Assembly: GCA_003388505.1 (NCBI GenBank)
Contig: QQVO01000033.1
Coordinates: forward strand, 1-64,000
DNA from: Planctomycetota bacterium
GTDB taxonomy: Bacteria; Planctomycetota; Planctomycetia; Planctomycetales; Planctomycetaceae
Direction of reading: 5' to 3'
DNA: 64,000 nucleotides
Every line of letters begins with the position of its first letter. Position 1 is the first letter of the stretch. Below the pieces are notes generated by a model. The model did no database searches. It worked only from the letters and a program-made list of their open reading frames with translations, and was not told the DNA's origin. Positions 44,676 to 54,490 of the stretch are shown piece by piece. Made by a program: the position numbers and the translations under genes.

Positions 44676-45410
44676 GTGTCGGACAGGTTTTACGTTCCTG
44701 AGAATCTTGATCGAACGGAACTGGAATTGCCCGCCGACGAGGCGCATCACGCCCTCCACGTTCTCAGGAAGCGGGAGGGTGACCGAATTACGCTGTTCAA
44801 CGGGCGGGGCTGTTCAGCCGAAGCACGGATCGTCTCAACGGGGCGGAAATCGGTTCGTGTCGCCATTGAGACGACCTCAAAGCGGGCTGAACTTCCACGT
44901 TGGACGGTCACGTTGGGCGTCGCCTTTCCCAAGGGCGAGCGGACCCGCTGGCTGGTGGAAAAGGTGACCGAGATCGGGGTGGCGCGGTTGATTCCTCTTA
45001 AGACTGAACGGTCGGTCGTCGAACCCGGGCCGCAGCGGATCGAGAAACTGCGGCAGTCGGTGGTCGCCGCCTGCAAGCAATGCGGGCGGGACCGGCTGAT
45101 GGAGATCGAAGGGCCGCATGAGTGGACGGAGTGGCTGGGACGGCATCGCCCTCCGGCGGTTCACGTGGTGTGTGACGCGAGTGGCGAACGGTTCGTGGAC
45201 TATCTCCGCGACATGTCTGCTCGCGCGGACAACCCGTCCGGCGGGGAGATCGTCCTTTCGATCGGACCGGAAGGGGGCTTCAGTTCGCACGAACTGGCGG
45301 CGGCGCAAAGCGCGGGCGCGGAGTTGGCGGCGCTGGGGGAATCGATCTTGAGAGTTGAAACGGCGGCCATCGTGGCGGCGGGGACGCTCATACATTGCCT
45401 TCCTGGTTGA
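44676..45410 (+). CDS. rsmE: 16S rRNA (uracil1498-N3)-methyltransferase
   Basis: RsmE methylates U1498 of 16S rRNA. The 244-residue protein has the N-terminal PUA-like RNA-binding part (DRFYVPENL, HHALHVLRKREGDRITLFNGRG) and the SPOUT domain with the deep knot: KGERTRWLVEKVTEIGVARLIPLKTERS, QSVVAACKQCGRDRLM, LSIGPEGGFSSHEL and LGESILRVETAAIVAAG. The start is GTG 44676 with AGGGG about 9 nt upstream. Confidence 0.95.
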   Translation: MSDRFYVPENLDRTELELPADEAHHALHVLRKREGDRITLFNGRGCSAEARIVSTGRKSVRVAIETTSKRAELPRWTVTLGVAFPKGERTRWLVEKVTEIGVARLIPLKTERSVVEPGPQRIEKLRQSVVAACKQCGRDRLMEIEGPHEWTEWLGRHRPPAVHVVCDASGERFVDYLRDMSARADNPSGGEIVLSIGPEGGFSSHELAAAQSAGAELAALGESILRVETAAIVAAGTLIHCLPG

Positions 45411-45532
45411 ACCGGCCTCGTGCGACCGGGGAGAATCAATCATGTGAACCGGCGTTGAGCGCCGGGCCGGTCTGCGGATAGAATCGGCGAACGACGTTTG
45501 CGGAACACCGCAACTGAGAGGTTCCCTGCGAC

Positions 45533-46087
45533 ATGGTCGGGTTTACTCCGCCGGATGCCATCGTGAATCGAGTCCTGATCGTCGAAGACGATCGGGACGA
45601 GGCGGACTTTCTGCGCGACTATCTGCAGCGTCAGGGAATGACGGTCGACGTCGCGCGGGACGGGGGACAGGCGCACGCCTCGTTCTCGATGCATTTGCCC
45701 GACCTTGTGCTGCTCGATGTGATGCTGCCGAACGTATCGGGGTTCGAGGTCTGCGAACAGTTGAAGCGGATCAACGATACGGTGCCGGTCATGTTTCTGA
45801 CGGCGGTCGACATGGACGACGCTCGCGACCTGGCCCGTCGGGTCGGGGCGGACGAATACATGACGAAGCCTTACGATCCCGATGAGTTGCTCTCGACAAT
45901 CCACCAGGTGTCCAACACCGTCTGGTCCCGCGTCCATCAGGAGAGCGACTCGGGGGTGGAAGGTGAGAAAATCCGATTCGAGTGTGGAGAGTGCGGCAAA
46001 CGCCTGAGGGTCAGCAGCGCCCATCGGGGCAGGACCCTCAATTGTCCGCGTTGTGGTCAATCGGTCATTGTTCCACGTCATGTGTAA
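45533..46087 (+). CDS. Response regulator with C-terminal zinc ribbon
   Basis: This is 184 residues. A complete REC domain (about 12-130) has VEDDRDE, phospho-acceptor LVLLDVMLPN, FLTAVD and MTKPYDPDEL. No classical DNA-binding domain follows. Instead, residues about 148-182 form a four-cysteine ribbon, FECGECGKRLRV...LNCPRCGQSVIVP, of the MJ0042-like type also seen at the start of the 50053 protein. The output could be protein or nucleic-acid contact. GTG 45563 is an alternative start. No kinase is adjacent. Confidence 0.85.
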   Translation: MVGFTPPDAIVNRVLIVEDDRDEADFLRDYLQRQGMTVDVARDGGQAHASFSMHLPDLVLLDVMLPNVSGFEVCEQLKRINDTVPVMFLTAVDMDDARDLARRVGADEYMTKPYDPDELLSTIHQVSNTVWSRVHQESDSGVEGEKIRFECGECGKRLRVSSAHRGRTLNCPRCGQSVIVPRHV

Positions 46088-46169
46088 CGGATGAAGCAGG
46101 CGGCGGCTGCGGTTGTGCACAACCGGCAGTTATGATTCGGAGTCGCGTTGAGAAAGGCGATTGCCCGCC

Positions 46170-46745
46170 ATGTACGTGCTTGTCGTTCAGACCGGAAAAT
46201 ACAAAGGGAAGCGGATCAAGGTAAGCGGTCCGGAAGTGCTGATCGGCAGGGATGAGAAGGCCGGGATCCGCATCGGCTCCGACGACGTCAGCCGGCAGCA
46301 CTGCCTGCTGACTCCGACCGATGAGGGAGTCGCCGTGCGCGACCTCGACAGCCGCAACGGGACGTTCGTGGACGGCGTTCCAATTCCGCACACCGAGGAC
46401 GCGCTGCTGACGCCGGGCAGCACGCTTTCGGTCGGTCCGATGACGTTTCAGTTGGCGACGACCGAGACGGCCCGGCCGAAACGGGGGGGGAAGGCGGCTG
46501 CGGATGGCGCCCTTTCGGACGACGACATCAGCGCCTGGCTGACCGAAGGCGATACGAGCGACGCGATGCAGGCGGCTGACACGACCATCATCAAGGGCCG
46601 TTCCGCGCTGAGCACAGCCGCGGCGCCGATCAAGCCCGCCCTCAAGAGGGAATTCAAGTCGGTGGCGGAAGAGGCCGAGGACATCATCCGCCGGTACCGC
46701 GAATCGCTCGGTGAAGACTCGGCGGACGCCGACCCGGACGCGTAA
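46170..46745 (+). CDS. FHA domain protein
   Basis: This is 191 residues from ATG 46170 (a TTG three codons upstream is possible; AAAGG precedes). The FHA domain (about 20-90) has LIGRDEKAGIRIGSDDVSRQHCLL, RDLDSRNGTFVDGVPI and PGSTLSVGPMTFQL. The remaining about 100 residues are acidic/Ala-rich and end in a helix with EEAEDIIRRYRESLGED. It should bind phosphothreonine peptides. It is 1 nt upstream of rsmD, so the two are probably translated together. Confidence 0.88.
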   Translation: MYVLVVQTGKYKGKRIKVSGPEVLIGRDEKAGIRIGSDDVSRQHCLLTPTDEGVAVRDLDSRNGTFVDGVPIPHTEDALLTPGSTLSVGPMTFQLATTETARPKRGGKAAADGALSDDDISAWLTEGDTSDAMQAADTTIIKGRSALSTAAAPIKPALKREFKSVAEEAEDIIRRYRESLGEDSADADPDA

Positions 46746-46746
46746 G

Positions 46747-47355
46747 ATGCGGATTATCGCCGGCAGGTATCGCCGCAGAAAGCTGCGCACCCGTTCCGGC
46801 CTTGTCACCCGGCCGATCACAGATCGCGTCAAAGAGACGCTCTTCTCGCATATCGAGCCGCTCGTCGACGAAGCGCGGATCGCGGACGTCTTTTCGGGAA
46901 CGGGGACACTCGGGCTCGAATCGCTCAGTCGCGGCGCGCGGAGCGTTGTCTTCATCGAACAGGATCGGCGGGCGGCCGAACTGCTCCGCGAGAACGTCGA
47001 GATGCTCGGCGTCCAGGAACGCGTTGTGTGCTGGCAGACTTCGGCTCTGCGTACGTCCTTCCGGCCGAAGGGCGTTGACCGGTTTTTCCCGTACGACGTG
47101 GTGTTTGTGGACCCGCCCTATCGCATGATTCCGGGGCTCTTGCCCGGCTCTCCCCTGTTTCAGTCGTTGCAGCGGCTGGCCCGTCCGGATGTCTCGTCGG
47201 AGAACTCGCATCTGATCCTTCGCGTGCCGGAACATGCGGAGTTCGTGCTGCCCGGACTCTGGGCGCCCCAACAAGCGCTGCGACTGTCCAACATGAGAAT
47301 CCACATTTACACGAAGCAGCAGATCACCGACGATTCCCACGAAGGCGACGAGTAG
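46747..47355 (+). CDS. rsmD: 16S rRNA (guanine966-N2)-methyltransferase
   Basis: RsmD methylates G966 in 16S rRNA. The 202-residue protein starts MRIIAGRYRRRKL, typical of the family. TRPITDRVKETLFSHI is the conserved RNA-side loop, DVFSGTGTLGLESLSRGA the SAM motif I, and VVFVDPPY the catalytic DPPY motif. The start lies 1 nt after the FHA stop. The C-terminus is a little long with an acidic tail (DDSHEGDE). Confidence 0.94.
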   Translation: MRIIAGRYRRRKLRTRSGLVTRPITDRVKETLFSHIEPLVDEARIADVFSGTGTLGLESLSRGARSVVFIEQDRRAAELLRENVEMLGVQERVVCWQTSALRTSFRPKGVDRFFPYDVVFVDPPYRMIPGLLPGSPLFQSLQRLARPDVSSENSHLILRVPEHAEFVLPGLWAPQQALRLSNMRIHIYTKQQITDDSHEGDE

Positions 47356-47410
47356 ACCGCACCCGCCGGCCGTTCCGATCGATCGACATCCAGGCACAGG
47401 AGGCTGCCAG

Positions 47411-48493
47411 TTGACTGCCACCGCGACACACAACATGACGGCTCCTCCTCCCACCGTTGCCTGGGAGAACGGGGTCGACGGCGCGCTGCGGATGCTGGAC
47501 CAGACGCTGTTGCCCCTTGAGGAACGAGAAATCACCTGCCGGACTGTGGAGGACGTGTGGGAGGCGATTCGGTCGCTCCGGGTCCGCGGGGCGCCGGCGA
47601 TCGGCGTGGCGGCGGCCTACGGAATCGTGCTCGGAGTTCAGTCCGCACTGGGCGACGATCTCGAAACGTTCCACCGGCGGCTCGCCGAGGTGTCGGAGTA
47701 TCTGGCGACGAGCCGTCCGACGGCGGTCAACCTGTTCTGGGCGATCGACCGCATGGGGCAGGTCGCCGCGAGTTCCGACAGCGACTCGGCGAGAGAACTG
47801 GCGGAACAACTGCTCGAAGAGGCCCGCGAGATTGAACGCGAAGACCGCGAGATGTGCGCGGCGATCGGCCGGCACGGTGCAGAACTGCTGGAAGAGGGCA
47901 GCGGAGTGCTGACGCACTGCAATGCGGGCGGTCTGGCGACCGCCGGAGACGGAACGGCGCTGTCGGTCTTCTTCGCGGCCGCAGCCGCCGGGAAGTCGAT
48001 TCACGTTTACGCCGACGAAACCCGGCCCCTGCTGCAAGGGGCGCGGCTCACAACCTGGGAGTTGCAGCGGCGCAGGATTCCGGTGACGCTGATCTGCGAC
48101 TCGATGGCCGGCTGGGTGATGAAAGAGGGCAAGGTGCAGGCGGTGGTGACCGGGGCGGACCGCATCGCCGCCAACGGCGACGCGGCGAACAAGATCGGAA
48201 CCTACTCGGTGGCTCTGCTGGCGCGGGCCCACGGCATCCCGTTCTACGTGGCGGCGCCGTCCAGCACGTTCGACTTTTCTCTCGCAACCGGGGCCGACAT
48301 CCCGATCGAGCAGCGCAATGCGAAAGAGATCACGAACGGGTTCGGCAAACAGACCGCGCCTGTCGACGTGGACGTGTACAATCCTGCGTTCGATGTCACG
48401 CCGGCCGAATACATCGCCGCGCTGATCACCGAGCGCGGCCTGATTCGGCCCGTGACCGCGGAAAACATCGCGGCCGTCCTGGAGCCGGCGTGA
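47411..48493 (+). CDS. mtnA: S-methyl-5-thioribose-1-phosphate isomerase
   Basis: MtnA interconverts 5-methylthioribose 1-phosphate and methylthioribulose 1-phosphate in methionine salvage. The 360-residue protein has RVRGAPAIGVAAAYG, LTHCNAGGLATAGDGTAL (catalytic Cys), VYADETRPLLQGARL, VTGADRIAANGDAANKIGTY (catalytic Asp) and YVAAPSSTFD. TTG 47411 is preceded by AGGAGG 7 nt upstream and is preferred; ATG 47435 is the alternative. No other salvage genes are adjacent. Confidence 0.95.
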   Translation: MTATATHNMTAPPPTVAWENGVDGALRMLDQTLLPLEEREITCRTVEDVWEAIRSLRVRGAPAIGVAAAYGIVLGVQSALGDDLETFHRRLAEVSEYLATSRPTAVNLFWAIDRMGQVAASSDSDSARELAEQLLEEAREIEREDREMCAAIGRHGAELLEEGSGVLTHCNAGGLATAGDGTALSVFFAAAAAGKSIHVYADETRPLLQGARLTTWELQRRRIPVTLICDSMAGWVMKEGKVQAVVTGADRIAANGDAANKIGTYSVALLARAHGIPFYVAAPSSTFDFSLATGADIPIEQRNAKEITNGFGKQTAPVDVDVYNPAFDVTPAEYIAALITERGLIRPVTAENIAAVLEPA

Positions 48494-48760
48494 CGCGGCC
48501 CGGCGACGCCCATCGGAGCGGCCGGGGCTGGAGCAACCAACGGGAGCGGATTCGGCTCGGCAGAGCCTCGAAGGCGTCCTCATGGACGCCCTCCCCAGGC
48601 GTGCCCAGTTTGAAAAACCCGATCGCCCTGCCTTCCAAGACCGACTGGGATGGCGGAGGCTTTCGCTTTTTGACAAGATTTGAAGGAGGTCGATCGAACC
48701 GGCGGGCGGTGAGGCGACCCGTTCGATGACGATTCGTTCTCCGAACAGAGAGCACGGTTC

Positions 48761-49891
48761 GTGAAAAAGTACCCAGCAGGACGCAACATTCTGAATCCGC
48801 GTCGGAGGATCACTTCCGCGGTGGTGTTGGGGGGGATCGCGATGCTGTCTGGCCTGTCGGCGATTGCCGCAGAGACGGCGAGCAGCGACCCAGCCTCGGA
48901 CCCTTCCATCCTGCGTCTGATTTCCCGCCTGGGCGATGATGAATTCCAGGTCCGGCGGCAGGCGGAGCGCGACCTCCAGCAACTGGGGGCGGCTGCCATC
49001 GATCCGCTGGCCGCGGAAGCGGTTCGACAGGATCCTGTGATCGCCCGCAGCGCGGTCTCCCTGCTTGAGAAACTGTTTGTTGACGGCTGCATCGATGTCG
49101 CCGACCGCGCGGAACGCGCCCTGGAAAGTCTGGCCGACTCGCAACACCCCTATGCCGGCGAAATGGCCCGGTCCGCATTGGCGGGCAACCAGCAGTTGCG
49201 AGAGCGACGCGCAGTCGCCGCGATTCGCGAACTGGGCGGTAAAGTCGAGTACCAGTCGCCGAGCGACGCGCAACTGGCCAACATGCAGTTCGGATGGAAC
49301 TTCTCGCTCGATGACAACCGCATTCCGGGGGTGCCCCTCGCCGTTGTTCATGTCTGGTTGCTCAAGGGATGGCAGGGAGGTGAAGAGGGGTTGTGGCATG
49401 TTCAGAGACTGGAGGACAGTTGGAGCGCGCGGTTGTGGGGCGTGGAAGTCACCAACGTGCGAGGCAGCGGCGTCACGACCGAGCAGGTGCAGTCGCTGGC
49501 TGCGAGCATCCCGAATCTGACGGTGCACGAACGCGGGGCGGGCCTGGGAATCAAGGCCAGCCCGGTCGGTGAGTGCATCGTGAGCGATGTGCTCGCCAAC
49601 GGGGCCGCTGAACACGCGGGGATTATGCGGGGCGACGTGATCGTCGGGTTCGATGACAAACCGATCGAGTCATTCAATGATCTCGTGAGCCTGTTGCTGG
49701 AACGAACCCCCGACGAAGTCGTCGAGATCGACGTCCAGCGGGGGCTGGAACGGGTCACGCTTCCGGTGACTTTGCGCGGCTGGCGCGACATGGACACGGG
49801 GGGCCGGAAGGATCCGCCGCCGCTTTCGCCGGACCCGGCCGAGACCGACCGACCGATATTCGTTCCGTTCCAGCCGCCGCGCGAACGCTGA
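48761..49891 (+). CDS. Secreted PDZ-domain protein with N-terminal helical repeats
   Basis: This is 376 residues from GTG 48761. A signal peptide (RRRITSAVVLGGIAMLSGLSAIAAE) leads to an alpha-helical part (about 45-165) with HEAT-like units (LGDDEFQVRRQAERDLQQLG, DVADRAERALESLADS). A poorly defined middle domain (about 165-265) follows. The last third is a PDZ domain (about 275-350): GLGIKASPVGECIVSDVLANGAAEHAGIMRGDVIVGFDDKPIESFNDL. There is no protease domain. The C-terminus is proline-rich. It is probably a periplasmic adaptor. Confidence 0.82.
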   Translation: MKKYPAGRNILNPRRRITSAVVLGGIAMLSGLSAIAAETASSDPASDPSILRLISRLGDDEFQVRRQAERDLQQLGAAAIDPLAAEAVRQDPVIARSAVSLLEKLFVDGCIDVADRAERALESLADSQHPYAGEMARSALAGNQQLRERRAVAAIRELGGKVEYQSPSDAQLANMQFGWNFSLDDNRIPGVPLAVVHVWLLKGWQGGEEGLWHVQRLEDSWSARLWGVEVTNVRGSGVTTEQVQSLAASIPNLTVHERGAGLGIKASPVGECIVSDVLANGAAEHAGIMRGDVIVGFDDKPIESFNDLVSLLLERTPDEVVEIDVQRGLERVTLPVTLRGWRDMDTGGRKDPPPLSPDPAETDRPIFVPFQPPRER

Positions 49892-50052
49892 CGCCGAAAA
49901 ATGGCACGGCCCCCGATGACTGTGGTTGACTTTTCAACTGCCCGGTGATCTCTTACATTTGTCACCATTCATTGGGGCGCCGGGGCACATGCCGACGCCC
50001 CGCCCGACGGCTCACGAGTGTTCTCCGAGACCCGCCTGCTGGGGAAGTTCCA

Positions 50053-53000
50053 ATGCCCATTACCTGTTCCTGCAGTCGCTGCGGCGCGTCGCTGCAGGTG
50101 AAACACGAGTTCGCCGGCCGTCAGATCAAGTGCCGTGAGTGCGGCGCCGGAATTCGGGTTCCGTCGCGGAAGAAACGACGAAAGAAATCTTCGGGCGGTT
50201 CCAATACGGCGCTGATTGTCGGCGGCATCATTGGGGCCGTGCTGCTCGTCTGCGGCGGGGGCGTGGCGGTGGTCGCGATGATGGTGATGCGGGCCGGCGG
50301 CGACGCTGTGGCCGAGGCGGACTTTGCTCCCGGGGGTCAACCGGTCGATCCATCGCCGCGGCCGAACGCGGCGCCCGGCGAACCTGCCGCGCCGTCCCGG
50401 TTCGATGCTCCGGCCGTCGACTCGTCCGGCGCGACAACGCCGGGATCGCAGACGTCCGGTCCGGTCAATCCGAGCGCGGGGACGGGATTGGGTGCGACAA
50501 TCTGCGTGGCCGATTACTGGAGCGGGCAGTCTCAATTCGGGCAGGAGGATGAGGTGGAAGTCCTCAATCAGGAACCGGATGTGCTGCCCCCGGACGACTG
50601 GAACGTACGAGTCGATCCTCCCGGCGCGCCGCTCGAGTTTTCGCCCGGGGCGTCGACGCGGCGCGTCAAGGTGCCCACCGGTTCGCAGCGGGCGACGGCG
50701 GAAGACATCGTCTTTTCGGCGGTTCCCAGCGGTATTGCGGCCTTGGGACAGAACGCGACCGAGAACGACCGCCGCGAGGTGTGGGATCTCACTCGCATGG
50801 AAAAGATCGGCACCATCACGGGACTCGGCGTCGAGACGACCATGAACGCCGTCGGTCCCGACGGCCGGTATTTCGCAGGCGTCACCGGCCGCATCGACCA
50901 GGTCATCGGCGTGTGGGACGTCGAAGAGAAGAAGGTCGCGGTCGACATCCCGGTCTCCGAGGACGCCAAGCGGATCGAGTTTCTCGGGATTCCCAGTCCG
51001 GAACGACTCGTGGGGCGGGGCTGGTGGAACAGCACCTATTACGTCTGGTCGCTCCCGGAGGGCAGCGTCAGGCAGGAGATCAAGGTCGACTGGCCGAGCA
51101 CAAATCTGAAAGCGCCTGCCTTCACGCCGGGGGGACGGTACATGGCGGTTGTCGTCCGGGACCGGGGCGACGAGAAGATCAAGCTCTACGACCTCGACTC
51201 GGGCAGAGAGGCGGGCGCGCTGTCGCTCCCTGATTACGGAGTGCATTTCCGCTTGAGCGTGCACGGCATCGCGTTCTCTCCGGACGGAACTCTGCTGGGG
51301 GCCATCGTCAACGGTTGGTCGGCCTCGAAGCTGCTGGTGTGGGACGTCGAGAGTGGCGAGATTGTCGACCACATGACGTTCGAAAAAACGCTCAAGGAAC
51401 TCGCGTTCGGGGACAGCCACTTCGGCAAGGAAGCGACTCCGCTCGTCTGGTTTCCCGGCAACGAGTTGCTGCTGGCGTTCGAAATGCTGGTCCTTGATCG
51501 CCGGGTCGACGCAGCCATCTGGAAACTCTCGGGAGGCGAACTCCGCGACAGTTTTCCCGGCAACCGCAGGCCGGTCGGCGACCATCAGTTGACGACGCTC
51601 AGTACGGCCGGCCGCGACGGCTTCATCGAAATTCAAACGCTCGAAGAAGATGACCTGCAAGAGGCGCGGGACAAGGTGCAGGCCGACGACTCCCGCGCGC
51701 CAAAGGTCCCTTCGCTGCTGGTTGATTTCGGACGCGCCGCAGCGGTCGATCTCTCCTCCGTCCGGCGGCCGGAGGCGGGTGACATCGCCTGGTCCGCCGG
51801 TCCCGATCCGGCCCCGTCGAATGCCGGCGCCGCCCGCACGACGGAACTGGCGATTCCCAAAGGAACAATCCGGCAGGTCGGCCTCTCCCGCACCGGTGCG
51901 GCTCGCGCGGTGGTTTTGCGGGGCACTTCGCATGTTCCTTGGAGCCGGATTCCTGACGGCAACACGCCGCCCAGTGAACTCGAAACGTCGCGCTGGCACG
52001 CCGGCGCCGGAGGGAACGAGCAACGCGCGTCGGCAGGCTCAACGCAAGGCCGGGCCTGGATCGACGTCTATGAACTCTCGACCGGAGAGCGAATGCGAGA
52101 ACTGCGGCTGCCGCAGGATGCCGACCTGTTGGCGGTCAGTCCGGACGGCGGACACTGCCTGGCGATGACCTACGAGTCGGGAAGCAACCGGCTGCTGGTG
52201 CTCTCGACCGAGGACGGCGAGTGTCTGGCCAACTGGATTCCATACAACGTGGGCGGCGACGACGCCAGGCTTCTTGTGTCGGCCGAATTCGCCGGGGCGG
52301 AGCACGTCGTCACGCTGAGCGGGACGGGCGTCCTCATGATCTGGCGAATCCCCGACGTGAAAGCGATCTTCGAGGTGGGGAACGCGTCACAGCCGGCGAG
52401 TTCGGCCGGCGGCCGATTTGTCAGCTACTCCGACGGGTCGCAATGCCACTTTGTTGAGGTTGCCTCCGGTTCTGTGGTCGGCCGCATCCCGGATGTCGGC
52501 GACCTGCAGGCGACGGCCTACCATCCCGACGGTTCGCGCGCGGCTTTGCTCTCCAGACACAAGGCCGGCTATTACCTGTTCACCGTCGATCTGGCGAGCG
52601 GAGAGGTGTCGCCTCCCTTCCCGGTGCCGATCACGTCCGGCTTCCTGCGGTGGTTCGGGGATCGCTATCTGCTCGTGGACAATCAGAAACTCGTCGACGT
52701 CGAGCAGAAGACCGTGGCCTGGTCGTATCAACTGGACGGCGGTGACCATGTTCCGCACGCCCCGGATGAGAGGCACTGGTTCGTTGCGGACAGCGACGGC
52801 AAGGCGATTCTGGCGGCCGCCTCTCTGCCCGATTCCACAGCCGAACGGCAACTCGCCGGCGCCAGCCTGCAGCCTGAATTCCTGGTCCAGCCCGGCGACG
52901 CGGTGAGCCTCTCCGTCCAACTCAATCATCCCGCCTTCACGGCGTCTGTTCAAAGCGACATTGAGGGGCGTTTGCAGTCGCAACTCGAGAGCAACCGCAT

Positions 53001-53364
53001 CAGCATCGCCTCCGGTCAGCCGGTCACGTTGCACGTGACGGCCGCAGAACAGACCGGTGAAACGGTGACCCGCCAATACAGCCCGTTCGGCGTCGGAGAC
53101 ATGCAGGAAGTGACCTTTACGATCAGGAACATGCACTGCCGGGCATACTTTATGGCCAGCGGAGAAGCGGCGTGGGCCTGGGAGAACTGGGTCAGCAATG
53201 ACTCCTGGTTCGTCTCGTACGAAGAAGGGGAATCGATTGCCAACGTTCTGGAGGAGTCGTATCGCGACTCGCTGCCGGGCGCGTTCGACGGCGTCGTTCT
53301 GCCGCCTTATGTGTTCACACCCACCGCGGCGAACGGTCTGGGATCAACGAAGCTTTCACCGTGA
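50053..53364 (+). CDS. Membrane-anchored WD40-like beta-propeller protein with zinc ribbon
   Basis: This is 1103 residues from ATG 50053; the open frame continues upstream but this ATG begins the family-typical zinc ribbon CSRCGASLQV...KCRECGAGIRVPS (8-38). A Lys/Arg-rich stretch and one membrane span (about 52-79) follow, then a proline/Ala-rich linker. From about residue 215 to 930 is a WD40/YVTN-like propeller region with WDLTRMEKIG, GVWDVEEKKVAV, FSPDGTLLGA and LLVWDVESGEI. The C-terminal about 150 residues are a separate beta-rich domain. The cytoplasmic ribbon and extracytoplasmic propeller recall a kinase without the kinase. The function is unknown. Confidence 0.85.
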   Translation: MPITCSCSRCGASLQVKHEFAGRQIKCRECGAGIRVPSRKKRRKKSSGGSNTALIVGGIIGAVLLVCGGGVAVVAMMVMRAGGDAVAEADFAPGGQPVDPSPRPNAAPGEPAAPSRFDAPAVDSSGATTPGSQTSGPVNPSAGTGLGATICVADYWSGQSQFGQEDEVEVLNQEPDVLPPDDWNVRVDPPGAPLEFSPGASTRRVKVPTGSQRATAEDIVFSAVPSGIAALGQNATENDRREVWDLTRMEKIGTITGLGVETTMNAVGPDGRYFAGVTGRIDQVIGVWDVEEKKVAVDIPVSEDAKRIEFLGIPSPERLVGRGWWNSTYYVWSLPEGSVRQEIKVDWPSTNLKAPAFTPGGRYMAVVVRDRGDEKIKLYDLDSGREAGALSLPDYGVHFRLSVHGIAFSPDGTLLGAIVNGWSASKLLVWDVESGEIVDHMTFEKTLKELAFGDSHFGKEATPLVWFPGNELLLAFEMLVLDRRVDAAIWKLSGGELRDSFPGNRRPVGDHQLTTLSTAGRDGFIEIQTLEEDDLQEARDKVQADDSRAPKVPSLLVDFGRAAAVDLSSVRRPEAGDIAWSAGPDPAPSNAGAARTTELAIPKGTIRQVGLSRTGAARAVVLRGTSHVPWSRIPDGNTPPSELETSRWHAGAGGNEQRASAGSTQGRAWIDVYELSTGERMRELRLPQDADLLAVSPDGGHCLAMTYESGSNRLLVLSTEDGECLANWIPYNVGGDDARLLVSAEFAGAEHVVTLSGTGVLMIWRIPDVKAIFEVGNASQPASSAGGRFVSYSDGSQCHFVEVASGSVVGRIPDVGDLQATAYHPDGSRAALLSRHKAGYYLFTVDLASGEVSPPFPVPITSGFLRWFGDRYLLVDNQKLVDVEQKTVAWSYQLDGGDHVPHAPDERHWFVADSDGKAILAAASLPDSTAERQLAGASLQPEFLVQPGDAVSLSVQLNHPAFTASVQSDIEGRLQSQLESNRISIASGQPVTLHVTAAEQTGETVTRQYSPFGVGDMQEVTFTIRNMHCRAYFMASGEAAWAWENWVSNDSWFVSYEEGESIANVLEESYRDSLPGAFDGVVLPPYVFTPTAANGLGSTKLSP

Positions 53365-53451
53365 CGATCAAGACCCTGCGAAGGATGACAGCGGAGGGCT
53401 GCGTTCTGCGCGCTCCCTCGAACAGACGACGGCGCACCGTTGAGGGAACGG

Positions 53452-54309
53452 TCAGTACCAGAGGCGGAGGCCGATGATCGGTCCGTGCAGGTCAGCGCTG
53501 CCGAATCGTTGGTAGTCATAGCCGGTGAACAATTCGGCGCATTTCCAGACCACTCCGACGCTGCCCCGTGCGCGAAACAGCACAGCGTCGCCCAGCGTGC
53601 CGCAGTCGAACGTACTCGAGACGACCCAAGGGCGGGCCGGGAACAGGTCGACGCCGTATGTCAGATTGACGCCGAAATCAGAGTCGTGCGAATCAGCCAG
53701 CCAGTTGAAGCCGATTCCGCTGCGAAACTGGACCCGCTCGCTCTGGGCGAACCGGAGGATGGCGTTGAAGTCTCCCGTCGAGAGTGAGTCGTGTCCTCCG
53801 CGGACTTCTTCCGTCCACTGACTCCACTCCGCGTCAAAGCCGATGCGGGACGAGGTGTCGACGAGCAACCGCGTGCCGACCCGTGAAAGTCCGCTCAAGT
53901 CGTTGCCGTACTCCGTCGAGAATCTGCCCGCCACCGACCGGCCGGCGCCGGGCGAGTTGATCAGCAGATAGCCGTTGTGATGATCGCTGTAGGGGGCGTC
54001 CGCAAACTCCGCCCGAAAGCCCCATTGGTCGTTCAGAGCGGTGTGCGGCCCCCACCACGGAGAACTGACGGTATACAAGATCGGCGGTCCGAATATCTCG
54101 CCGATCATTGCTCCGAAGACAGAGGGTTCGTCGTCGCAATCATCGTCCCAATGATCGCCCCAGTCGTCGTCGTCATCCTCGTTCCGGGACGAGTCGCGCA
54201 CTTCCTCGCGCACCGCCTCCAGCGCGCCGCCGGCTTCGACGACGGCGGGCAATGCCAGGAGAACGATCGACATCGCGAACGACGCCGTGAGTCGAACGAG
54301 CGACGACAT
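53452..54309 (-). CDS. Secreted beta-barrel-like protein with an Asp-rich tract
   Basis: This is 285 residues. The signal peptide (SSLVRLTASFAMSIVLLALPAVVEA) is followed by a very acidic stretch (NEDDDDDWGDHWDDDCDDE, about 43-61). Then come alternating beta-strands (GFRAEFADAPYSD, GYLLINSP, GRFSTEYGN, RLLVDTSSRIGFDAEWSQW, SERVQFRSGIGFNW, GVNLTYGVDLFPA, SVGVVWKCAELFTGYDYQRF) ending in an aromatic Tyr (LRLWY), typical of outer-membrane barrels. Eight to ten strands would fit. The acidic tract could bind metal ions. I do not recognise the family. Confidence 0.72.
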   Translation of the reverse strand: MSSLVRLTASFAMSIVLLALPAVVEAGGALEAVREEVRDSSRNEDDDDDWGDHWDDDCDDEPSVFGAMIGEIFGPPILYTVSSPWWGPHTALNDQWGFRAEFADAPYSDHHNGYLLINSPGAGRSVAGRFSTEYGNDLSGLSRVGTRLLVDTSSRIGFDAEWSQWTEEVRGGHDSLSTGDFNAILRFAQSERVQFRSGIGFNWLADSHDSDFGVNLTYGVDLFPARPWVVSSTFDCGTLGDAVLFRARGSVGVVWKCAELFTGYDYQRFGSADLHGPIIGLRLWY

Positions 54310-54490
54310 GCGGGCGGCCCGATTCGGGCGGAAGTGAGGTTGGGGGGCGGAGACTACGCCAGATGGGAAATCGGGGTCAATGGGGGATCATCAAGCGCTG
54401 ATCCGCCGGGTGCGTACTATGCGTTTCACAGCGTCGGGCTCTGCACGCAAAGCCGCCGAGGCGCGAAGGGCCGCGAAGAAGAGTTGGAGA

